Part shown: in pieces, positions 6,871-11,200 of the stretch | Layout of the letters: each line of letters starts with the position of its first letter | How positions within the stretch are numbered: the first letter of the stretch is position 1 | NCBI GenBank assembly: GCA_027295975.1 | Contig: JAPUJX010000149.1 | Location: 1 to 11,200 of the forward strand | Reading direction: 5' to 3' | Length of the DNA stretch: 11,200 bases | From: Gammaproteobacteria bacterium | Lineage (GTDB): Bacteria > Pseudomonadota > Gammaproteobacteria > Pseudomonadales > Azotimanducaceae | Program-made: the position numbers and the translations under genes | The notes under the pieces: generated by a model | Database searches by the model: none | The model's input: only the letters and a program-made list of their open reading frames with translations | What the model was told of the DNA's origin: nothing

Positions 6871-6899
6871 TTGTAAGCAGGGAAATCCCTACCTATACT
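6871..6899 (+). promoter_or_regulatory. sigma-70 type promoter for the RRM gene
   Basis: TTGTAA (6871-6876) and TATACT (6894-6899) are separated by exactly 17 bp, the best match to a housekeeping promoter in the window. Transcription is expected to begin near 6905. The spacer contains the palindrome AGGGA-AA-TCCCT (6879-6890), a possible operator. Confidence 0.65.
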
Positions 6900-6905
6900 G
6901 CGCCT

Positions 6906-7065
6906 GCGCGGTTATTGGAATCCGCTCCGATTGCCTGGGTGAGTTATTTCTCTGAGTCGGTCTCAATTCTGATATGCAGACTTGTTGTGAAAGTCACAAG
7001 CGCCGTTTATGTAACGTGGTTTGGGCTGGCGGGATCGCGTTGGGGATTATTTGAGAACTTTGAAA
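6906..7065 (+). promoter_or_regulatory. long 5' leader of the RRM gene
   Basis: About 160 nt separate the predicted transcription start from the ATG at 7066. It contains an imperfect hairpin around 6981-7000 (TGTGA-AAG-TCACA core). The region just before the start codon is AU-rich (TTTGAAA) with only a weak ribosome site. Long leaders are known for cold-inducible RNA-binding protein genes. Any regulation here is inference. Confidence 0.4.
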
Positions 7066-7317
7066 ATGAAGAAAATCTACGTTGGGAATTTGCCCTGGTC
7101 GATAGGGGATGTCGAATTGGAAGAGTTGTTCGCGCCACTTGGGTCAATACATTCTGCAAAGGTCATCACCGATCGGGACACGGGTCGTTCTCGCGGGTTC
7201 GGTTTTGTGGAAATGGATGATGAAGCGGGCGACAAGGCTATAGCGGAATTGAATGGCAAGGATATGGAAGGTCGTCAGTTGCGAATCAACGAAGCCAACG
7301 AACGACGCAGACGCTAG
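7066..7317 (+). CDS. single-RRM RNA-binding protein
   Basis: An 83-residue protein made of one RNA recognition motif. RNP2 is IYVGNL (4-9) and RNP1 is RGFGFVEM (43-50), both with the aromatic residues that stack on RNA bases. A short basic tail ends in NERRRR. Bacterial proteins of this type (Rbp family in cyanobacteria and proteobacteria) bind single-stranded RNA, and several are cold-responsive. Many have a glycine-rich tail, which this one lacks. The ATG at 7066 is chosen because RRM similarity starts at residue 2, whereas the upstream in-frame start at 7021 adds unrelated residues. It has its own promoter and is convergent with the YaiI gene 93 bp downstream. That 93-bp gap has weak dyads but no convincing terminator. 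Confidence 0.92.
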   Translation: MKKIYVGNLPWSIGDVELEELFAPLGSIHSAKVITDRDTGRSRGFGFVEMDDEAGDKAIAELNGKDMEGRQLRINEANERRRR

Positions 7318-7410
7318 CCTCAAACTACTTTGCCGCCGTTGAACGGGGAAGTCAGCGGTGGTCCAGACTCCGATCGATCTCAAGAACGGCTGAGGTAACG
7401 GGGTTTTCGA

Positions 7411-7863
7411 TCACTTTCCGATTTGTTTCGTCAGGTAGCGATCAAGTTGCCTGGCGAATGATTGTACGTCGGTTTTGGCCAGGGTTGCCGGACCGCCGGT
7501 AAAGGTTCCTGTGGAACGTAGTTCTTCCATGAAGTTACGCCGACTAAGGTGCGATTGGATATTCTCGGCGGTATAAAGTGTTCCCCTCGGGTTGAGTGCA
7601 ACGGCGCCGAGGCTGATCACTTCGGAGGCCAGGGGGATGTCTGCGGTGATCACCAGGTCCGTTGAGCTCATCTCCGCGACGATGTGATCGTCGGCAATGT
7701 CGAAGCCCCTGGGAACCTGAACGACTCTGATGTACTGCGACTTCGGCACTCTCAGAAACTGGTTGGCGACCAGCGTGGTCTGGACTTTCATCCGCTCGGC
7801 GGCCCGGAAAATCACTTCTTTGATGACCCTGGGACAGGCATCCGCATCTACCCAGAGTTTCAT
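7411..7863 (-). CDS. YaiI/YqxD family (DUF188) protein
   Basis: A 150-residue cytosolic protein opening with [24 protein letters not shown] and carrying the family's acidic motif DADACP (6-11), followed by [14 protein letters not shown] (48-61) and [14 protein letters not shown] (69-82). The arrangement of aspartates resembles PIN/Toprim-like nuclease folds, but to my knowledge no activity is firmly established for the family. Length and start match the family. It is the last gene of the long minus-strand run, 48 bp after the GNAT gene. A short hairpin abuts its start codon. Confidence 0.9.
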   Translation of the reverse strand: MKLWVDADACPRVIKEVIFRAAERMKVQTTLVANQFLRVPKSQYIRVVQVPRGFDIADDHIVAEMSSTDLVITADIPLASEVISLGAVALNPRGTLYTAENIQSHLSRRNFMEELRSTGTFTGGPATLAKTDVQSFARQLDRYLTKQIGK

Positions 7864-7879
7864 CGACCAGCCACGGTCG
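7864..7879 (-). other. hairpin directly before the YaiI-family start codon
   Basis: On the minus strand CGACC and GGTCG form a 5-bp stem with a 6-base loop ending one base before the ATG at 7863. It would lie across the ribosome-binding region, which has no good Shine-Dalgarno sequence. On the + strand the same stem is followed by TTTT and could mimic a terminator, though no + strand gene leads into it. Confidence 0.3.
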
Positions 7880-7911
7880 TTTTGTCGAGCATTCCGAATA
7901 CGGTGGGCATT

Positions 7912-8409
7912 TCAACCCGACTGAAGTGGGCAGATCAGCAGCGAAACCCGTTTGCTGCCGCGCTCGGATTCCTGCTGACCCACTTCCCGGAATCCGAGGT
8001 TTTCATGAAATTGCAGAGAATCGGGATTGGGCGGGATCAGGTTGACTTCACAGGTAACCATCGGCGTGCTGTGTCGCACTTCCTCGAACAGGGCCGAATA
8101 CAGTTTCCGTCCCACGCCACGGCGGCGATGGTCTTCGCTCACCACTATCCGGTCAACGTAGGTGAACCGCGGATAACGATCCTTGAAGTACCGGAAGTTG
8201 GGGCTGTCGTAGGAGGCTGATTCAGGGAGTGCCAGCAAAAACCCCGCGAGGTTGGCCGAATCCCGCGCCAGGCAGAAAAAACGACTTTGTTCATCCAGGT
8301 TTTTCAGGGTGCTCTCGGAGATGCTGTTCACGTTGGGTACGGCGCCTTCGTTGAGTTCGAGGACCGCGGGGTAATCCGCGGGCCCTGCGGTGGCTATCCT
8401 GATGGTCAT
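7912..8409 (-). CDS. GNAT family N-acetyltransferase
   Basis: A 165-residue acetyl-CoA-dependent acyltransferase of the GNAT fold. The acetyl-CoA pyrophosphate loop is RRRGVGR (95-101), in the context VDRIVVSEDHRRRGVGRKLYSALFEE. The later motif PPNPDSLQFHENLGFREVG (126-144) is the usual segment in which a residue of the 'S..F...LGF' helix contacts CoA. The acceptor could be a small amine, an amino acid or a protein; the sequence does not tell. It lies in line with the other minus-strand genes, 30 bp after the 138-aa gene and 48 bp before the YaiI gene. Confidence 0.9.
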   Translation of the reverse strand: MTIRIATAGPADYPAVLELNEGAVPNVNSISESTLKNLDEQSRFFCLARDSANLAGFLLALPESASYDSPNFRYFKDRYPRFTYVDRIVVSEDHRRRGVGRKLYSALFEEVRHSTPMVTCEVNLIPPNPDSLQFHENLGFREVGQQESERGSKRVSLLICPLQSG

Positions 8410-8439
8410 GTCCGGGTCAGCCGTTCTCGGGTATGAGGT

Positions 8440-8856
8440 TCATGGCAGCTCGTTGCAGACGATGTCGACCGCACCTTCTCGATGAAACATCACGAAGTAG
8501 TCGTCCGATGAAAAGCAGACTTGCCACCCGTGCACGTTTGTTTGGTCGCGGTTGTTTGCCTGCAGGTTCTCTACCCGAACGACTCGCTGATCTGATCGAA
8601 ATGCGAAAGACAAACGTTCGGTGAGATCGATTCGCAACAGCGCATTCGCGTCTCCCGCGGGCAGCATCCCGGCGGTTACCGCACCCGCGCCGATTGTTAC
8701 CTCCGATCCCAGGAAGTGGACTACCCGGCCATGTTTCGTCTCGATTTCAAGCGCATCGATTGTTTTCGAAGGCCCGCGATGAATACTGCGGATGACGCTG
8801 ATCTTCTGTCCCAACAGAAATTCGAACGGCTGAGTATGTGATACCTCCTCCGTCAT
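8440..8856 (-). CDS. unidentified 138-aa protein
   Basis: I do not recognise this protein. It is soluble, without signal peptide or membrane segment, and looks strand-rich: FEFLLGQKISVIRSI, DALEIETKHGRVVHFLG, LLRIDLTERLSFAF, WQVCFSSDDYFVMFHREGAVDIVCN. The C-terminal part places residues such as D118-D119-Y120 and F124 in a conserved-looking strand pair, which suggests a beta-sandwich or barrel with a ligand pocket, but this is a guess. Its ATG overlaps the TGA of the DUF2784-like gene (ATGA), so its translation is probably coupled to that gene. A near-perfect anti-Shine-Dalgarno complement, GGAGGAGG, lies inside the gene just after the start codon, with no obvious internal start placed to use it. 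Confidence 0.7.
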   Translation of the reverse strand: MTEEVSHTQPFEFLLGQKISVIRSIHRGPSKTIDALEIETKHGRVVHFLGSEVTIGAGAVTAGMLPAGDANALLRIDLTERLSFAFRSDQRVVRVENLQANNRDQTNVHGWQVCFSSDDYFVMFHREGAVDIVCNELP

Positions 8857-9221
8857 TTACCCGACCGGGAGCGCTGCACGACAAGCGTGTAGGCATAGAC
8901 ATTTATCCCTAACACGAGGGCTGCCAGGATGAATTGTACGGTGCGTGTCAACCCGCTCGGGTAGATGAGTGGCATGAGATAGTGCTCGATGAAACCGCCG
9001 TGGTATCCGGCTTGACCAGCCGCCTGCCGGTAGCCGGCTTCCAGCGGCGTCAGAGGGCATGTCCAGTTGAGCAGTTCGATCAATACGCCCCAAACCGCCG
9101 CGGGTAAGTGCAGGAAAGCAATCCAGAGACGACGCACCGCGGCAAATCCCCCGACAACGACAAAAACGATGAACACGAAATGCGCGATCATGATGAGATC
9201 GGCAATGACCGCATCAATCAC
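8853..9221 (-). CDS. DUF2784-type small membrane protein
   Basis: A 122-residue integral membrane protein with three or four hydrophobic segments (about 5-26, 32-52, 94-116). The motifs NWTCPLTPLE (52-61) and GYHGGFIEHYLMPLIYPSG (72-90) are characteristic of the DUF2784 family, whose function is unknown. The conserved Cys, Glu and His residues lie near membrane boundaries. The start is GTG at 9221. Its ribosome site TAGGA overlaps the TAG stop of the YCII gene 8 bp upstream. Its stop is shared in an ATGA overlap with the following 138-aa gene. Confidence 0.85.
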   Translation of the reverse strand: MIDAVIADLIMIAHFVFIVFVVVGGFAAVRRLWIAFLHLPAAVWGVLIELLNWTCPLTPLEAGYRQAAGQAGYHGGFIEHYLMPLIYPSGLTRTVQFILAALVLGINVYAYTLVVQRSRSGK

Positions 9222-9229
9222 TGCCGGTC

Positions 9230-9580
9230 CTAAAAGCTCAACTCGATAATTGGCCTGACGTCGTTGGACCCGACCAGGAATCTACCCTTCTCCGCCCAGA
9301 CCACGGCCTCTTCGATAGACTCCGCTTCGATGACGTAATAACCACCGACGAACTCACCGGTGGCGGTCACCAGTTCATTGGTTACCTCTATGCGCCCATC
9401 GAGGTGCCTGCGCACGGTCCTGGTTTCGGGGGGTGGGGCAAGAAACACAAGCTCGGCGCCTTTTTCCTCTTTCAGTTCTTTCATAAAATTCTTGAGCCAG
9501 CCAGCGTGCTCCTGTTGCTGTTCGTCGGTAATCTGTTCCCAGGCTCCTTCGATATGATTGAAGGTGATCATATATTTCAT
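9230..9580 (-). CDS. YCII-related (DGPF-type) protein
   Basis: A 116-residue protein with a ferredoxin-like alpha/beta dimeric barrel pattern: MKYMITFNH (1-9), a helix with EQQQEHAGWLKNFMKEL (about 20-36), then GAELVFLAPP (41-50), TGEFVGGYYVIEAESIEEAVVWAEK (74-98) and a final VRPIIELSF. The 'GGYYVIEA.s.eeAv.wa' helix is typical of the YCII/DGPF family, which often accompanies ECF sigma factors. None is seen here. The ATG at 9580 is chosen over a farther in-frame start because MKYMITF is the family N terminus and the codon lies in an ATGA overlap with the upstream membrane-protein gene. Confidence 0.87.
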   Translation of the reverse strand: MKYMITFNHIEGAWEQITDEQQQEHAGWLKNFMKELKEEKGAELVFLAPPPETRTVRRHLDGRIEVTNELVTATGEFVGGYYVIEAESIEEAVVWAEKGRFLVGSNDVRPIIELSF

Positions 9581-9999
9581 GAAGTTGATCTCGTTTCGTG
9601 TGTAGGTGTCCCCGAACGGGTTCCCGAGCGGTTTTCCAGGTAGATGGCGAGTATTATCAATACACCCACCCCCCACAGCAGCCACGCGGCTCCCAGTAAC
9701 AGATGCTCCGTGGTGTCACCGTAGAGCCAGCGGTATTGAGAGATGGCGACGCCGTTCAGGAGCAGACCTGTCGTGCATAAGATGGTGATGGGTTTGAGGG
9801 CTTGTTCTTCCGGAATTCCGGTCACGGCTAAACAGGTTTTGATCAGCACCCATCCTACCAACGGTGTGGCGAGAAAAAGTCCGATCAACCAGATGCTTCC
9901 GAAGTGAAACAATTCGACGCCGGCAAATCGGATAAAAATGGCGTCCGCGATCCAGAAAAACGTACCCAGGGCGATAAATACCCAACTGTTTCGTGACAT
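9577..9999 (-). CDS. four-TM membrane protein (DUF5367-like)
   Basis: A 140-residue integral membrane protein with four predicted helices at about 6-26, 36-58, 70-88 and 99-121 and a hydrophilic Ser/Thr/Arg-rich tail. The opening, with TFFWIADAIFIRFAG, and the W, G and P placement recall DUF5367. I am not certain of the family and cannot name a function. The ATG at 9999 has a weak GAGA ribosome site. It is the first gene of a coupled block: its stop overlaps the YCII start by ATGA. An 85-bp gap separates it from the DUF4242 gene upstream. Confidence 0.75.
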   Translation of the reverse strand: MSRNSWVFIALGTFFWIADAIFIRFAGVELFHFGSIWLIGLFLATPLVGWVLIKTCLAVTGIPEEQALKPITILCTTGLLLNGVAISQYRWLYGDTTEHLLLGAAWLLWGVGVLIILAIYLENRSGTRSGTPTHETRSTS

Positions 10000-10084
10000 G
10001 ACGTCTCAGCACACTAGTTTAGTTAGAATGACACCGCACCAACCCTGTAGCTAGCCGTCCCCACTGAGCAAGCGGCGCGCAGGG
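10000..10084 (-). other. intergenic gap before the coupled block, possible weak promoter
   Basis: On the minus strand TTGGTG is followed after 15 bp by TAAACT. The spacing is short and the match modest, so this is at most a weak promoter. It is the only gap above 50 bp between 8440 and 10084 where the block could be started independently. Confidence 0.2.
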
Positions 10085-10369
10085 TCAGGCTTCGGCGGTA
10101 ATCGGGTCGATCATCCTGCGCACTTCGGTGACCTTCGTGGCAGGGAACCCGCTACGCTCGGCATGTTCATGAATGAGCACCTCGGTGTCGGCAAGATAGA
10201 TACAGAACGTCTTGTCACCAGCGACGTAGGAGTGCTCCCACTGAATGTTTTTGTTTTCGGCTTTCATCTCCGACAGAACGGAGTTGGATTGACTCGCGGC
10301 GTTACGCAACGCCTCGCGGTCTGCCAAGCCGATTTCCGGTATGTCTCGCTCTATGACGAATCTGGGCAT
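10085..10369 (-). CDS. DUF4242-type small protein (SCO4226-like)
   Basis: A 94-residue protein beginning MPRFVIERDIPEIG and carrying NIQWEHSYVAGDKTFCIYLA (41-60), HEHAERSGFPATKVTEVRRMIDP (67-89). This is the family layout of DUF4242, which includes the nickel-binding Streptomyces protein SCO4226. Metal binding here is inferred from the family and not demonstrated by particular ligand residues. Members often stand beside regulators or adenylate cyclase-like genes; none is adjacent here. The ATG at 10369 has GGAGA seven bases upstream. A 77-bp gap with a dyad separates it from the VOC gene before it. Confidence 0.88.
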   Translation of the reverse strand: MPRFVIERDIPEIGLADREALRNAASQSNSVLSEMKAENKNIQWEHSYVAGDKTFCIYLADTEVLIHEHAERSGFPATKVTEVRRMIDPITAEA

Positions 10370-10408
10370 GACCGATCTCCGCTATTGCTGGCGTAATGAT
10401 ACATGGAA

Positions 10409-10440
10409 ACATCGTGATGCACGTTGTGGCGCACGATGTG
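10409..10440 (-). other. 8-bp dyad with embedded near-direct repeats
   Basis: ACATCGTG (10409-10416) and CACGATGT (10432-10439) are perfect inverted repeats with a 15-base loop. Within them GCACGTTGTG (10419-10428) and GCACGATGTG (10431-10440) form a tandem repeat differing at one base, period 12. It lies 7 bases after the VOC stop and 40 bases before the DUF4242 start. On the minus strand the stem is followed by only two further Ts, so it is a weak terminator at best. An operator is equally possible. Confidence 0.4.
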
Positions 10441-10446
10441 ACACGT

Positions 10447-10848
10447 TTAGTCGGAGTTTTGCTCGTCTGCTGCTGGGTCGTCTGCCGAGCCGAGCAGGGT
10501 GAGCACGTTTTCATCCGGATCTTTGAAGTGCGCGAGCACCCCGCCCCAGGATTGAGGTTCGGGCGCTGACAGGAATTCCACACCCCGCTCTTTCAGGGTT
10601 GCATAGGTTTGTTCCATGTCGGGAATGGCGATTGAGATACCGATGAACCGGCCCACCATATTGCGGGCCTCCGGATCATCCCCATCAACGCGTTCGATGC
10701 CCAGGCTCGGTCCACCCAGGTCGAATTCCGCCCAGCCCATGGACTCGTCGGCAAACTTCAATTCCAGTTCTACCTGATCGCGGTAGAAGGCAACGGATCT
10801 GTCCCAGTCGGTGGTAAATATTCGAACGGCATAGAGCTTGTAATCCAA
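10447..10848 (-). CDS. VOC superfamily protein with a probable TTG start
   Basis: A 133-residue glyoxalase-fold protein: first module DYKLYAVRIFTTDWDRSVAFYRD (2-24) with GWAEFDLGGPSLGIER (38-53), second module GRFIGISIAIPDMEQTYATLKERGVEF (66-92) with AHFKDPDENVLTLL (106-119). The substrate is not predictable, although the acidic residue near the end of each module could be a metal ligand. The frame is open to the ATG at 11007, but the extension resembles nothing. The TTG at 10848 starts the protein where the fold begins and has AGGAG seven to nine bases upstream. Its N-terminal half is otherwise unremarkable. It is about 100 bp downstream of the partial gene at the window edge. Confidence 0.85.
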   Translation of the reverse strand: MDYKLYAVRIFTTDWDRSVAFYRDQVELELKFADESMGWAEFDLGGPSLGIERVDGDDPEARNMVGRFIGISIAIPDMEQTYATLKERGVEFLSAPEPQSWGGVLAHFKDPDENVLTLLGSADDPAADEQNSD

Positions 10849-10948
10849 GATGGGTTCTCCTCTCACCTGGAAGAGGTTGGTACCGCAGAGATCGTACGCC
10901 CGGCACCAGGCGTTTACCATCGCATCGGGTTGGGTTCCTTCTCCGGGG

Positions 10949-11200
10949 TCAGCGGACGGTGGGTAGGGGAAATTTTGTCCGAAAGCCGTCGGGTGGTGGG
11001 GATCCATTACCCATGCGGATGATCGAGAAGCCCAACGTCGAGCTGGCCACGGCTTCGCGAAGTACCCACAGAGAGTCCAGCAGTCGGAGGGCTACCCGGC
11101 GCCGTAAAATTTCCTGAAGCCCGTTGTCGATCTGTAACACCGATATGGGGTTGACGGTCTCACCCGTAGTGAAATAGCCGGCCACCTCGTCGTTGAGTTC
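10949..11200 (-). CDS. 3' end of an unidentified gene (start outside the window)
   Basis: An open frame of 83 codons runs in from the right edge and ends at TGA at 10949. The stretch VNPISVLQIDNGLQEILRRR and then LLDSLWVLREAVASSTLGFSI looks like genuine helical protein. The last 15 or so residues (GSPPPDGFRTKFPLPTVR) look less constrained. I do not recognise the family. Codon third positions look biased like those of the neighbouring genes. It could be co-transcribed with the VOC gene after a 100-bp gap. Confidence 0.55.
   Translation of the reverse strand, partial: ELNDEVAGYFTTGETVNPISVLQIDNGLQEILRRRVALRLLDSLWVLREAVASSTLGFSIIRMGNGSPPPDGFRTKFPLPTVR

Noticed and set aside
6986..6998. TGTGA-AAG-TCACA resembling a CRP (cAMP receptor) site, tempting because a cyclase gene is in the window
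   Set aside because: CRP half-sites are separated by 6 bases, here only 3. The element lies downstream of the predicted start and reads better as a leader hairpin.
6915..7220. 101-codon ORF over the RRM leader and gene
   Set aside because: It is out of frame with the clear RRM protein and covers the leader. Its product is without family features.
7318..7410. Possible bidirectional terminator between RRM and YaiI genes
   Set aside because: Only short imperfect dyads and no T run on either strand at the right place.
10849..11007. N-terminal extension of the second VOC protein to ATG 11007
   Set aside because: The extension resembles no family, contains no clear ribosome site for the ATG, and the fold begins just after the TTG.
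1..11200. tRNA, rRNA, CRISPR array, insertion sequence or prophage genes
   Set aside because: None seen on reading both strands: no cloverleaf, spaced repeats, transposase or integrase motifs.

Overview
The window reads as an ordinary chromosomal stretch of a free-living, GC-moderate (high-50s % by eye) proteobacterium, most likely a gammaproteobacterium. The evidence is the pairing of an FabV-type enoyl reductase, a MASE2-like class III nucleotide cyclase, HemE, a YaiI/YqxD protein and a glycine-poor RRM protein. I see no rRNA, tRNA, CRISPR array, insertion sequence, integrase, toxin-antitoxin pair or phage gene. The genus cannot be fixed from this sequence alone.

Left part (1-5031, all + strand): the 3' end of an AcoX-like NAD-kinase-family gene, then fabV 16 bp downstream, a membrane-anchored adenylate/guanylate cyclase starting at a GTG, hemE starting at a GTG behind a plausible extended -10 promoter, and a small VanZ-like membrane protein. 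These cover cofactor phosphorylation, fatty acid synthesis, second-messenger signalling and haem synthesis. They may simply be neighbours.

Middle (5018-7317): a minus-strand trio (VOC/glyoxalase-fold protein, HicB-like plus DinB-like protein, NTF2/SnoaL-like protein) runs convergently into the VanZ-like gene. The last two of the trio overlap by GTGA. It is followed on the + strand by a membrane-anchored protein resembling the deazaflavin-dependent (split-barrel) reductases, and by a one-domain RRM RNA-binding protein. The RRM gene has the clearest promoter in the window (TTGTAA, 17 bp, TATACT) and a leader of about 160 nt.

Right part (7411-11200, all - strand): nine small genes in a row. Read in transcription order they are an unidentified partial protein, a VOC protein (probable TTG start), a DUF4242-type protein, a four-TM membrane protein, a YCII-related protein, a DUF2784-type membrane protein, an unidentified 138-aa protein, a GNAT acetyltransferase and a YaiI/YqxD protein. 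The four from the membrane protein to the 138-aa protein are linked by ATGA overlaps or an 8-bp gap, so they are probably translated together. This block of small poorly characterised proteins is the best candidate for an undescribed functional unit here, but the sequence does not reveal its function. Several palindromes and hairpins lie in the short intergenic gaps and are listed separately.
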